A stretch of 35,748 nucleotides of DNA from Saprospiraceae bacterium (GTDB lineage Bacteria > Bacteroidota > Bacteroidia > Chitinophagales > Saprospiraceae): contig JALSTN010000264.1 in NCBI GenBank assembly GCA_026983735.1, positions 1 through 35,748 on the forward strand, read 5' to 3'. The number at the start of each line of letters is the position of its first letter. Position 1 is the stretch's first letter. The position numbers and the translations under genes are program-made. The notes beneath the pieces were generated by a model that had not been told where the DNA came from, did not search any database, and saw only the letters and a list, made by a program, of their open reading frames with translations. This document shows, piece by piece, positions 25,513 through 35,748 of the stretch.

Positions 25513-25537
25513 AATGAAATTCATTATCATTTCATAC
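25513..25537 (+). repeat. Possible right-end fragment of the structured repeat
   Basis: AATGAAATTCATTATCATTTC and the following CATAC resemble the right end of copy 2 (from AATAAAATTCATATTCGTTTC), with a few mismatches. No matching left end is clear nearby, so this could be chance in AT-rich DNA. Confidence 0.3.
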
Positions 25538-25592
25538 CTAATCAAAGTTGAATTTAGTTAGGGAGAGCTCCTGTTATGCTATTATCTTTATC

Positions 25593-25600
25593 TATCTTTG
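25593..25600 (+). promoter_or_regulatory. Candidate -7 box (TATCTTTG) of glnS
   Basis: A perfect TAnnTTTG whose last three bases form a TTG codon in frame with glnS. The box lies 18 bp upstream of the ATG at 25619, implying a leader of only about a dozen bases and ruling against use of the upstream TTG as a start. Confidence 0.5.
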
Positions 25601-25618
25601 CACTCTAAAATAACTGGA

Positions 25619-27295
25619 ATGGAAGATAACACAAACGAAGGAGGAGGACATTTTATCGATCAGATTATCCGATCTGATATAGCCTCAGGAAAACATGGTG
25701 GACGAATACATACTCGATTCCCCCCGGAGCCCAATGGATTTTTGCATATTGGGCATTCGAAGGCAATCATTTTGAATTTTGAACTTGCTGCCAAGTATGG
25801 AGGAATGACCAATCTTCGATTTGATGACACCAACCCTGCAGCTGAAGAAACTCGTTTTGTTGAGGGTATCAAGGAAGATATCCGATGGTTGGGATATGAC
25901 TGGGACGATCGGGAGTACTATGCCTCTGACTATTTCCCTACCCTTTTTGAATATGCCATAAAGTTAATCAAAAAGGGGAAAGCATATGTGGATCACTCCA
26001 GCCCTGAGGAGATGTCTAAGATGAGAGGCACTCCTACGAAACCTGGACAAGAGAGTCCCTATAGACAGCGTTCTATCGAAGATAATCTCGAACTATTTCA
26101 TCGAATGCAAGCAGGAGAATTCGAAGAGGGAGAATGCGTGCTTCGAGCTAAAATAGATATGTCTTCGCCCAATATGCACATGCGCGATCCTGTCATGTAT
26201 CGCATTCTAAATACTCCTCATCATCGAACAGGGACAAAGTGGAAAATTTACCCTACTTATGACTTTGCTCATGGACAATCCGACTCGATCGAAAAAATAA
26301 CCCATTCACTTTGTACTTTGGAATTTGAGAACCATCGACCACTTTATGAATGGTTCATTCGAGAGTTAGAAATATTTCCATCCAGACAAATTGAATTTGC
26401 AAGGCTCAACATCAACTATACGGTCATGAGTAAACGCAAACTTCTACAACTTGTAAAAGAAAAACATGTCGATGGATGGGATGATCCTCGTATGCCCACA
26501 TTGGCAGGGATGAGACGAAGAGGATATACTCCTCAGGCAATACGCAATTTTATCCTTAAGTTGGGAATAGCCAAGAGAAAACACATCATAGATCTTTCTC
26601 TATTGGAGCATACTCTCAGGGAGGACCTCAATAATATTGCTCTTCGGAGGATGGTGGTCATCGATCCTATACGGGTAGTGATAAGCAATTTTCCTGAACA
26701 TCATGAGGAAGCAATGCCCGCTGACAATAACCCACGTGATCCGGAAGCAGGTAAGCGGACGATACAATTTACCAAGGAATTGTACATCGAACGCGCAGAC
26801 TTTATGGTGGACCCTCCCTCCAAGTATCATCGTCTCCGTCCTGGAGGTTTTGTGCGATTAAAACACGGCTTTATACTGCAATGTGAGCATTATCAACAGG
26901 ATAGCGAAGGAAAAATAATCGAAGTTACCTGTAAGTATTTCCCTGAAAGCAAAAGTGGCTCAGACACTTCGGGAATTAAAGTGAAGGGGGTTATTCATTG
27001 GGTATCTGCCAAATATGGAGTGCCCATTGAAATCCGTCTATATGATCGGCTATTTAATGATGAGAATCCGCTGGGTCATGCAGATCGAGACTTTCTGGAA
27101 TTCCTCAATCCCGACTCTCTTAAGCTGTGCACCAATGCCATTGGAGAACCTTCTATATTGGAAGCTAATAAGCAGGATCGATATCAATTTTTAAGAAATG
27201 GGTACTTTGTGCAGGATACAGAATCAACCCCTGGACATTTGATTTTCAATCGAACCGTGACCTTACGTGATAGCTGGAGTAAAAAGCAAAAATAA
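25619..27295 (+). CDS. glnS: Glutamine--tRNA ligase
   Basis: This class I aminoacyl-tRNA synthetase charges tRNA-Gln with glutamine. The 558-aa length is close to the 554 of E. coli. The opening 'TRFPPEPNGFLHIGHSKA' holds the HIGH motif at 43-46, with 'NLRFDDTNPAAEE' following. The KMSKS motif is 'VMSKRKL' with Met270-Ser271-Lys272-Arg273. The C-terminal half has the beta-barrel anticodon-binding domain, with 'RLRPGGFVRLKHGFILQCEH' and 'GVIHWVSAKYGVPIEIRLYD'. These GlnRS-specific blocks distinguish it from GltX. The ATG at 25619 is preferred over an in-frame TTG at 25598 that lies inside the promoter box. Its presence suggests direct glutaminylation of tRNA-Gln. Confidence 0.97.
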   Translation: MEDNTNEGGGHFIDQIIRSDIASGKHGGRIHTRFPPEPNGFLHIGHSKAIILNFELAAKYGGMTNLRFDDTNPAAEETRFVEGIKEDIRWLGYDWDDREYYASDYFPTLFEYAIKLIKKGKAYVDHSSPEEMSKMRGTPTKPGQESPYRQRSIEDNLELFHRMQAGEFEEGECVLRAKIDMSSPNMHMRDPVMYRILNTPHHRTGTKWKIYPTYDFAHGQSDSIEKITHSLCTLEFENHRPLYEWFIRELEIFPSRQIEFARLNINYTVMSKRKLLQLVKEKHVDGWDDPRMPTLAGMRRRGYTPQAIRNFILKLGIAKRKHIIDLSLLEHTLREDLNNIALRRMVVIDPIRVVISNFPEHHEEAMPADNNPRDPEAGKRTIQFTKELYIERADFMVDPPSKYHRLRPGGFVRLKHGFILQCEHYQQDSEGKIIEVTCKYFPESKSGSDTSGIKVKGVIHWVSAKYGVPIEIRLYDRLFNDENPLGHADRDFLEFLNPDSLKLCTNAIGEPSILEANKQDRYQFLRNGYFVQDTESTPGHLIFNRTVTLRDSWSKKQK

Positions 27296-27397
27296 ATAAT
27301 TGACACTCTGTATATGTATTTTTACATCTAGGAATAATCGCCTGCAACTTTTAGTCGAACTATGACGTTTATTTCATATAAACCATAGGATATATAC

Positions 27398-28609
27398 ATG
27401 AAAGTGCTTCGAGGTCTAAAATTCTTCCTAATTCTCTCCACTAGCTTTCCTGTAATTATACTGTCGCAGGTCCGGTGTGGAACAGATGCTTATCACTCCC
27501 AATATCTTAGACAGAATGAAGTAGCAGCAGAAGCATGGAATACACTTAATCAATTGAATATTTCCTCGTTAGAGATACGCTCAGAATTGGATATTCCGGT
27601 AGTTGTGCATATCGTCTACAGAACAGAGGAGCAAAACTTATCTGAATCAGACATCTTAGACCAATTGGACATCGTTAATGTCGCCTTAAATTCTTCCAAC
27701 AAAACACATCCAGGGGTACCCACTGAATTTAAGCCATTAGCCACAGCCATGAAAATTAGGCTTTGCCTATCAGAGGAGATGCCCGGCGGAAGTAATACAC
27801 TTAGGATTACTCGTCAAAAAACAGACATTCTAGACCTAGGCGATTACCGCAAACAAGATATTAAGTTTTCTACAAAAGGAGGAGTAGATGCCTGGGATAC
27901 TAAAAAATATCTCAACATATGGATCGGGGAAGTCGGAAACAATATCTTAGGTTACTCCACTTTCCCGGACATGGCAGGTAATCCGGAGGATGGAATTGTT
28001 TTAGATGTGCGATACCTCCTCGGTCAAACCCCCTCCTACAATTTGTCTCGCACTTTGATTCATGAGTTGGGACATTATTTAGGCTTATGTCACCTTCCTG
28101 GATGTCTTCATGCCGGTTGTGAAGTGGATGATAACATAAAAGACACCCCCAACCAATCTCATTATTACAATTCATCTGAGTGTCCAACTTGGCCCCAAAT
28201 CAGCTGTAATAGTATAGATATGTATATGAATTACATGTCTCTAGCTCCGGATGATTGTCTGCTAATGTTTACTGCTGAACAGGTCAAATTAGCCCGTTTT
28301 CTCCTAAGCATAAAGCGAAATGAATTGTTGGGCAGAACTTGTCCCGATATTGGCTCTACCCAAACCTGGTCTAATGGTTTAAAGGTTTATTATTCAGGAG
28401 ATGAAGGAGCTGTAATCATTTCTTCGCCTCATGCTGCACCGGATGAATGGAAGGTCCAACTCATAAACATGGCAGGGCAGATTATGTTTGAGAGCCCTAT
28501 CTCATATCGAAAGAGACTAATAATAGAACGGGAATTAGCTCAAGGCAATTATATTGTGTACTTTTACGGCCCCGGAAATAATTTTTATAAAAAAATAACT
28601 CTTTATTAA
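27398..28609 (+). CDS. Secreted M43-type zinc metalloprotease with T9SS-like C-terminus
   Basis: The 403-aa product has a signal peptide (about 1-25, ending 'VIILSQ'). A pro-region with 'LDIPVVVHIVYRTEEQNLSE' precedes the catalytic domain. The zinc motif is HELGHYLGLCH, with His222, Glu223, His226 and His232, and the Met-turn region is 'SIDMYMNYMSLAPDDC'. Paired cysteines around the zinc site are typical of pappalysin/M43B (cytophagalysin) enzymes. The last 80 residues have the strand pattern of a type A T9SS sorting domain ('WKVQLINMAGQIMFESPI', 'GNYIVYFYG', 'FYKKITLY'), but the usual YPNP opening is degenerate ('VYYSGDEG'). Export by T9SS is therefore likely but not certain. The next gene begins 1 bp after the stop. 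Confidence 0.9.
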   Translation: MKVLRGLKFFLILSTSFPVIILSQVRCGTDAYHSQYLRQNEVAAEAWNTLNQLNISSLEIRSELDIPVVVHIVYRTEEQNLSESDILDQLDIVNVALNSSNKTHPGVPTEFKPLATAMKIRLCLSEEMPGGSNTLRITRQKTDILDLGDYRKQDIKFSTKGGVDAWDTKKYLNIWIGEVGNNILGYSTFPDMAGNPEDGIVLDVRYLLGQTPSYNLSRTLIHELGHYLGLCHLPGCLHAGCEVDDNIKDTPNQSHYYNSSECPTWPQISCNSIDMYMNYMSLAPDDCLLMFTAEQVKLARFLLSIKRNELLGRTCPDIGSTQTWSNGLKVYYSGDEGAVIISSPHAAPDEWKVQLINMAGQIMFESPISYRKRLIIERELAQGNYIVYFYGPGNNFYKKITLY

Positions 28610-28610
28610 T

Positions 28611-29387
28611 ATGCGTAATTCCCGTTTAAACACCAATATTAAGAGCATTTTTCTCCTTTCGAGTCTAATATCGCTTGCCGGTTTATTTTACTCCTGTTCT
28701 CCCTGTGCTATCCAAAAAGGACCTAAGGGAAATTGGTTAAAGTATGAGATCAAAAAAGGACCTTGTTTTGGTTCGTGTCCTGTTTACAACCTGTATGTCT
28801 TTGCCGACGGAGAAGCCCTATTATACGCACAAAATTTTGTAGATGATCCAGGCATTTTTACCAGGGAATTATCCAAGGAAGAATACACACTTCTATGTGG
28901 CGCATACAAAAATGCACATTGGTCAAAACTCAAAGAGAGGTATGAGAGCAACATCGTTGACCTCCCATCCTCCCAACTGACTTTGTATGACAAGAAAGGA
29001 GACAAAAAAACTGTCCATGCGCAAGATAATATTCCAGAACCCGTCATCGCTGTTACCAATGCATTTGAAAAAATACGAAAAGACGGTGGGAAATGGAAAA
29101 AAATATTTATCAACCCTACTACAGAACATTTTGACACTAGGTGGTTGGTTCTAAATCTCAATGGAGAGGACGACCTAAATACCCTAGAGGCAAAATATAA
29201 GAAATACGGTTTAAAACGAGGAGAGCGAATCACCCCCAAATTAAACTATTGGGAAGTCACCTATGACTATACAAAGGTACCTGGAGAGTTGATGTTCTAC
29301 CTATTAAGAAAAGACCCCATCGTAAAAGAGGTCGCCTATATCAGAGCTAATGTAAGAGAACCTAAAGCCCGCCCTGGCAAATCCTAA
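28611..29387 (+). CDS. Predicted lipoprotein with DUF6438-like domain
   Basis: The 258-aa product has a lipoprotein signal ending 'LFYSCS', so Cys29 would be lipidated. A domain follows at about 42-150 with 'YEIKKGPCFGSCPVYNLYVF', a pattern I associate with DUF6438: two Cys in CFGSCP, then 'ADGEALLYAQ'. The C-terminal 100 residues ('KIFINPTTEHFDTRWLVLNL' onward) are unfamiliar and include 'ITPKLNYWEVTYDY'. The function is unknown; attachment to the outer or inner membrane facing the periplasm is inferred. It starts 1 bp after the metalloprotease stop, so the two are almost certainly co-transcribed. Whether it protects against or assists the protease is not shown. Confidence 0.8.
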   Translation: MRNSRLNTNIKSIFLLSSLISLAGLFYSCSPCAIQKGPKGNWLKYEIKKGPCFGSCPVYNLYVFADGEALLYAQNFVDDPGIFTRELSKEEYTLLCGAYKNAHWSKLKERYESNIVDLPSSQLTLYDKKGDKKTVHAQDNIPEPVIAVTNAFEKIRKDGGKWKKIFINPTTEHFDTRWLVLNLNGEDDLNTLEAKYKKYGLKRGERITPKLNYWEVTYDYTKVPGELMFYLLRKDPIVKEVAYIRANVREPKARPGKS

Positions 29388-29629
29388 TGGTTGTCTTTTC
29401 TGAATTTTTAATGGGTACAACGGCTAAAGATTTCTAAATTTATCTATCTTTATACTTGCGTTGAGACCAAATGGGTTAAGAAGAAGTAGTCTTCTCTCAT
29501 TCGCGAGTATATCTTATCAAACAAATACGAGGAAATTGGATGGATAAATATTTATTAGAGTTGGAATTGTTTGATATACACAGAAATTTTGGAATTACTT
29601 TAATTAATTTATCACAAAAATGGACAAAA

Positions 29630-30061
29630 ATGAAATGGTTTATTCTCCATTTGATATGGTTATTAATGGCAGGGTGTCACACCGCTAAGATCCCACAATC
29701 GCCCCCATCTGATAAAGAAAGTATTCACTTTGGTCATGGCGGTGGATTTTCCGGCGCTGTTAATAGTTTTGTGTTGACAGAAGGGGGATATTTATATTCC
29801 GGAGATGGCGAATTTCAACCCTTCCAATATATAGGACGTATAAAGAAAAACCAACGGCAACAATATTTCAAAATTCTAAAATCAATTATAGATCGACATC
29901 CTTCTATTAACCAACCTGGGAACACGTATAAGTTCGTTACATTCAATGGGCATGCAGGTAAGATAAAATACGTATGGAGCGATCAATCCCTCCCCCCTAA
30001 AAAGTTGCGTATTTTGCATGAAATATTAGAGGGAGAAGTCCAGCGCATAAGACAGGAGTAG
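29630..30061 (+). CDS. Small predicted lipoprotein of unknown function
   Basis: From the ATG at 29630 the product is 143 aa, with a compact signal 'MKWFILHLIWLLMAGC' and a classic lipobox (MAGC, Cys16). An in-frame ATG at 29540 would add 30 residues of non-signal sequence and is less likely. The mature protein has a Gly/His-rich block 'HFGHGGGFSGAVNSF', then beta-strand-like 'LTEGGYLYSGDGEFQPFQYI', then a helical C-terminus. Similar 'FGxGGGFxGAV' lipoproteins seem to occur in Bacteroidota, which is recall rather than a search. The preceding lipoprotein gene is 242 bp away. No catalytic motif is visible. Confidence 0.75.
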   Translation: MKWFILHLIWLLMAGCHTAKIPQSPPSDKESIHFGHGGGFSGAVNSFVLTEGGYLYSGDGEFQPFQYIGRIKKNQRQQYFKILKSIIDRHPSINQPGNTYKFVTFNGHAGKIKYVWSDQSLPPKKLRILHEILEGEVQRIRQE

Positions 30062-30134
30062 GCATAAGTTTAATTCGAATACATAAAAATCAAATAAAGG
30101 ATAAAAGAATCTCACACAAACGAGGTATTTGGTT

Positions 30135-30142
30135 TATCTTTG
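30135..30142 (+). promoter_or_regulatory. Candidate -7 box (TATCTTTG) of carA-eno
   Basis: A perfect TAnnTTTG box 56 bp upstream of the carA ATG. The predicted leader contains a GGCAGG/CCTGTC hairpin with one G-U pair (about 30152-30170). No clear TTG -33 element is seen. Confidence 0.5.
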
Positions 30143-30198
30143 GGCCCCGATAGGCAGGTCGAAAATTCCTGTCCATTCTTGTATTTTTAAGCCTTGCA

Positions 30199-32633
<2,435 letters not shown>

Positions 32634-32676
32634 GGGGCATAATTTAGACAAAAGTACTCTTATAAAATAGGTGTAA

Positions 32677-33540
32677 TTATATCGGGAATACTTTTGTAGC
32701 CCTATCCTCGGCAAGGATCAAGGCATCTTTATCAAGATCACAGGGGATACCATTTTGTTCACAAAACAGTAATAGGTTTTCGGTGGGCAAGTTTCCTGTC
32801 AAATCATCTTTGGCCATCGGACAACCACCATACCCTTTAATGGCGGCATCAAATTTTCTACAACCACTTTCATATGCAGCTTTTACATTTCTATACCAAT
32901 TGGAGGGTTGAGTATGGAGATGAGCACCAAAATGACACAGAGGATATGTATTTATCAACCCTTCAAAAAGATAGGCGATACTTTCCGGATTCGCAATTCC
33001 AACCGTGTCCGATAAGGCAAAATGAGTAATACCCGCTTGAACCAAACGCTCGACCCAGTGAGATGCTATTCCAAGATTCCAAGGATCTCCATAAGGATTG
33101 CCAAATGCCATTGAAATATACACCATCAAATTTTTATGATTGGTTAAACAAAGATCTTGTATATCTAAGACCCGTTCAAGGCTCTGCTCAATTCCGGCAT
33201 TTGTATTCCTGATTTGAAAGGTCTCGGATATAGAAAACGGAAACCCAAGGAAATCAATCTGATCAAATTGAAGGGCATCCAATGCCCCTCTTTTATTGGC
33301 TACAATAGATAGCAACCTGGTATTCGTATGGGATAAATCCAATTTTCGAAGCACATCAGGGGTATCCTTCATCTGTGGAATAGCCTTAGGAGACACAAAG
33401 CTTCCAAAATCCAATACATCAAACCCAACATCCAAAAGCCCTTGAATATACATTACTTTCTTCTCTGTTGGAATGAATTCCTTTATACCCTGCATAGCAT
33501 CTCGGGGACATTCTGTTATATAGATTGGCTCCTTTTCCAT
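32677..33540 (-). CDS. Hydroxymethylglutaryl-CoA lyase
   Basis: The enzyme cleaves HMG-CoA to acetoacetate and acetyl-CoA, the last step of leucine breakdown. It is a DRE-TIM TIM barrel. The 287-aa chain starts 'MEKEPIYITECPRDAMQG', with the catalytic Arg-Asp pair in the Bacteroidota form 'CPRDAMQG' rather than 'GPRDGLQ'. It contains 'DFGSFVSPKAIPQM', 'LSDTVGIANPESI', the metal-binding 'GAHLHT' and the signature region 'AIKGYGGCPMAKDD' with the active-site Cys. The ATG at 33540 is chosen for length; an ATG at 33555 would add five residues. No other leucine catabolism genes are nearby. Confidence 0.93.
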   Translation of the reverse strand: MEKEPIYITECPRDAMQGIKEFIPTEKKVMYIQGLLDVGFDVLDFGSFVSPKAIPQMKDTPDVLRKLDLSHTNTRLLSIVANKRGALDALQFDQIDFLGFPFSISETFQIRNTNAGIEQSLERVLDIQDLCLTNHKNLMVYISMAFGNPYGDPWNLGIASHWVERLVQAGITHFALSDTVGIANPESIAYLFEGLINTYPLCHFGAHLHTQPSNWYRNVKAAYESGCRKFDAAIKGYGGCPMAKDDLTGNLPTENLLLFCEQNGIPCDLDKDALILAEDRATKVFPI

Positions 33541-33727
33541 GGTGTAAAATTGCATAAAATATATGACAATGCAGTCTGTTTATTAAAAAAACTATACAAC
33601 TACTCAAGAGGCCGCCAGCTGCAAAGTCTCCGAATCACTCCGACTTCAAATGCATGTTTTAAGTTAAATATAACACCTGATCAAACGATAAAAAGGCAAT
33701 TAATGGTCATCATATCGAATATAATAG

Positions 33728-33735
33728 TACTTTTG
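33728..33735 (+). promoter_or_regulatory. Candidate -7 box (TACTTTTG) of typA
   Basis: Matches TAnnTTTG and lies 34 bp upstream of the ATG at 33770. No TTG is present at the expected -33 distance. Confidence 0.45.
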
Positions 33736-33769
33736 CGCCTCATTTATAAAAACCACAGGTTTAACACAT

Positions 33770-35533
33770 ATGCAGTCAATTCGAAATATAGCCATTATCG
33801 CACACGTAGATCATGGTAAAACCACCCTTGTTGATAAGATACTTCACGAGGCCAGCATCTTTAGCAAGCATAAGACAACAGGTGATCTCATCCTTGACAA
33901 CAATGATTTGGAGAGGGAGCGTGGCATTACCATATTGTCTAAAAATGTTTCTATCCTCTACAAGGATACAAAAATTAACATCATCGATACGCCCGGGCAC
34001 AGTGACTTTGGAGGGGAAGTCGAACGAGTATTAAAAATGGCTGACGGAGTGTTGTTGCTCGTGGATGCATTTGAAGGAGCCATGCCTCAAACCAGATTTG
34101 TGTTAGGGAAAGCCTTGGAATTAGGGCTTACCCCTATTGTAGTCGTCAATAAAGTGGATAAGGAAAATTGCACACCGGAAGAAGTTCATGAAGATGTTTT
34201 TGATCTGATGTACAACTTGGGTGCAACAGAGGAACAACTGGACTTTCACACCCTTTATGGATCAGCCAAGCAAGGATGGATGAGTGAAGATTGGCGGAAA
34301 CACGACAATTCTGTAAAACCTCTTTTGGATGCAATTATCGAACATATTCCAAGCCCGATAGAACGCCCGGGCCCTTTACAAATGCAGATTACTTCTCTAG
34401 ATTACTCTGCATTTACCGGAAGAATAGCCATTGGAAGAGTATTTCGTGGTATTGTGGAGGAGGGGAAAGATTATATGCTCTGTATCAAAGAAGGTTCCCC
34501 AAAAAAAGTGCGAGTTAAAGAGTTATTTATTTTTGAAGGACTTGGTAAAAAGAAGGTACAATCTGTGGTAAATGGAGATATATGTGCTATTGTTGGTATA
34601 GAAGGATTTGAAATTGGAGACACATTAGCTAATATAGAGAATCCGGAACCCTTACCCCGAATTCGGATAGATGATCCAACCATGAGTATGATGTTTACCA
34701 TTAATACGTCTCCCTTCTTTGGGAAAGAAGGTAAATTTGTTACATCCAGACACCTTAGAGATCGATTGTATAAAGAGACAGAGAAGAATTTAGCCTTACG
34801 AGTAGAAGACACTGATTCCGAAGACAAATTTATAGTTTTTGGACGGGGAATTTTACATCTTTCGGTATTGATCGAAACGATGAGGAGAGAGGGGTATGAA
34901 CTTCAGGTAGGAAAACCTGAAGTCATATACAAGACAATAGACGGGGAGAAAATGGAACCTTATGAAACATTAGTTGTAGATGTCCCGGAAGAGCATTCCA
35001 GTAAGGTAGTGGATCTTGTGACAAGGCGTAAGGGAGAGTTGCACATTATGGAGCCCAAAGGAGATATATTGCACTTGGAGTTTGAGATTCCATCCCGAGG
35101 GCTTATCGGCTTAAGAAATATGATTCTCACTAACACATCCGGTGAAGCAGTTATGAACCACCGATACCTAAAATACGGACCTGTAAAAGCAGATATTGAG
35201 ACGCGCTCTAAAGGGTCTTTAGTATCTATGTCTACAGGGAAGAGTACGGCATTTGCTATCGATAGACTGCAAGACAGAGGACGATTTATGGTTAGCCCCG
35301 GGGAGGAGATCTACAAGGGACAAATCGTAGGGGAACATACACGTGCTAATGATTTGGAAGTCAATCTCGTCAAGAAGAAAAAGCAAACCAACATTAGAGC
35401 TGCGGGTTCAGATGATGCCGTTAAGATAGCGCCAAAAGTAGATCTCTCTTTAGAAGAATCAATGGAGTTTATTAAAGAAGATGAATTACTCGAAGTAACA
35501 CCTTTAAATATTCGTATGAGGAAAATGGGATAA
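33770..35533 (+). CDS. typA: Translational GTPase TypA/BipA
   Basis: This ribosome-associated GTPase of the EF-G/LepA class is involved in ribosome assembly and stress or low-temperature growth. The 587-aa chain has G1 'AHVDHGKTT' (11-19), G2 RGIT (51-54), G3 DTPGH (73-77), G4 NKVD (127-130) and the G5 region 'YGSAKQG'. It continues with the OB-like domain 2 ('[13 protein letters not shown]'), the EF-G C-like domain ('[20 protein letters not shown]' with 'SRGLIGLRN') and the BipA-specific C-terminal domain ('[20 protein letters not shown]', '[12 protein letters not shown]'). The ATG at 33770 is preceded by a promoter box. It is divergent from the HMG-CoA lyase gene and probably monocistronic. 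Confidence 0.97.
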   Translation: MQSIRNIAIIAHVDHGKTTLVDKILHEASIFSKHKTTGDLILDNNDLERERGITILSKNVSILYKDTKINIIDTPGHSDFGGEVERVLKMADGVLLLVDAFEGAMPQTRFVLGKALELGLTPIVVVNKVDKENCTPEEVHEDVFDLMYNLGATEEQLDFHTLYGSAKQGWMSEDWRKHDNSVKPLLDAIIEHIPSPIERPGPLQMQITSLDYSAFTGRIAIGRVFRGIVEEGKDYMLCIKEGSPKKVRVKELFIFEGLGKKKVQSVVNGDICAIVGIEGFEIGDTLANIENPEPLPRIRIDDPTMSMMFTINTSPFFGKEGKFVTSRHLRDRLYKETEKNLALRVEDTDSEDKFIVFGRGILHLSVLIETMRREGYELQVGKPEVIYKTIDGEKMEPYETLVVDVPEEHSSKVVDLVTRRKGELHIMEPKGDILHLEFEIPSRGLIGLRNMILTNTSGEAVMNHRYLKYGPVKADIETRSKGSLVSMSTGKSTAFAIDRLQDRGRFMVSPGEEIYKGQIVGEHTRANDLEVNLVKKKKQTNIRAAGSDDAVKIAPKVDLSLEESMEFIKEDELLEVTPLNIRMRKMG

Positions 35534-35653
35534 GGGCAGATTATATTCGATTGTATTTGTTGAATAGAACGAAAATAGTCTACTTAGTTAGAAAAGAAAA
35601 TCATCACACCATATAGGATGATTAAAAGATAAAAGCGAATTTGTCAAGGTAGC

Positions 35654-35661
35654 TACCTTTG
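35654..35661 (+). promoter_or_regulatory. Candidate -7 box (TACCTTTG) for a gene beyond the window
   Basis: A TAnnTTTG match in the 215-bp stretch after typA, pointing out of the window. No start codon with a following long frame is visible before the window ends. Confidence 0.3.
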
Positions 35662-35748
35662 TATTAATAGACATTTCTTATCTTCGCCCTATTATTTTAG
35701 ATTTAGATGGTATTTCATACCTCTTATAATAAATGTTAAACCACTAAG

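Noticed and set aside
32634-32676. Bidirectional terminator between eno and the HMG-CoA lyase gene
   Set aside because: Expected for a convergent pair, but no stem of useful length was found in the 43-bp gap.

Overview
The window is a visibly AT-rich piece of a Bacteroidota chromosome. Three things point there: type IX secretion (T9SS) genes and sorting domains, promoter boxes of the Bacteroidota TAnnTTTG type, and gene neighbourhoods typical of the phylum (ftsX-DUF3098-uppP-truB, carA-eno, TPR protein-ribH). A dockerin-bearing T9SS-sorted surface protein and a PorP/PorE-like/type-B-adhesin cluster suggest Saprospiria. That class-level placement is inference. No tRNA, rRNA, CRISPR array, phage or complete transposon was seen.

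Layout. 1-2265 (-): a large secreted protein cut by the window edge, with Ig-like repeats, a dockerin pair, a cohesin-like module and the start of a T9SS sorting domain. 2266-2860: a gene-free spacer with four perfect palindromes packed into about 70 bp. 2861-9799 (+): a helical-repeat protein, an AGCS Na+/alanine symporter, an enlarged signal peptidase I, a secreted propeller-like protein and a Rossmann/DUF2520 protein. 9800-10279: a decayed IS3-type transposase orfA. 10280-16929 (-): a T9SS export set, transcribed PorP/SprF, then a PorE-like TPR-PD40-OmpA protein, then a 1037-aa adhesin with a gliding-type C-terminal domain. 16930-17515: two tandem copies of a structured repeat of about 145 bp. 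17516-24354: an SDR enzyme facing a run of minus-strand genes (MscS channel, truB, uppP, DUF3098, ftsX, MBL hydrolase, ribH, TPR membrane protein). 24532-35533: folD, glnS, a secreted M43 metalloprotease, two lipoproteins, carA and eno on plus; HMG-CoA lyase on minus; typA on plus.

How they work together. Most genes are housekeeping: one-carbon metabolism, riboflavin, pyrimidine/arginine precursor supply, glycolysis, leucine breakdown, tRNA modification and charging, undecaprenyl phosphate recycling and cell division. Interleaved are surface-export genes: signal peptidase I, which would process exported precursors, the T9SS partner set, and at least three predicted T9SS cargo proteins.

The least expected content is non-coding. 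A repeat family appears as a tandem full-length pair at 17162-17474, an internally deleted copy inside the ftsX-DUF3098 spacer, a minimal end-to-end fusion beside the transposase relic, and a possible half copy upstream of glnS. Second is the palindrome cluster at 2394-2464. No wholly new multi-gene system could be defended from the sequence.
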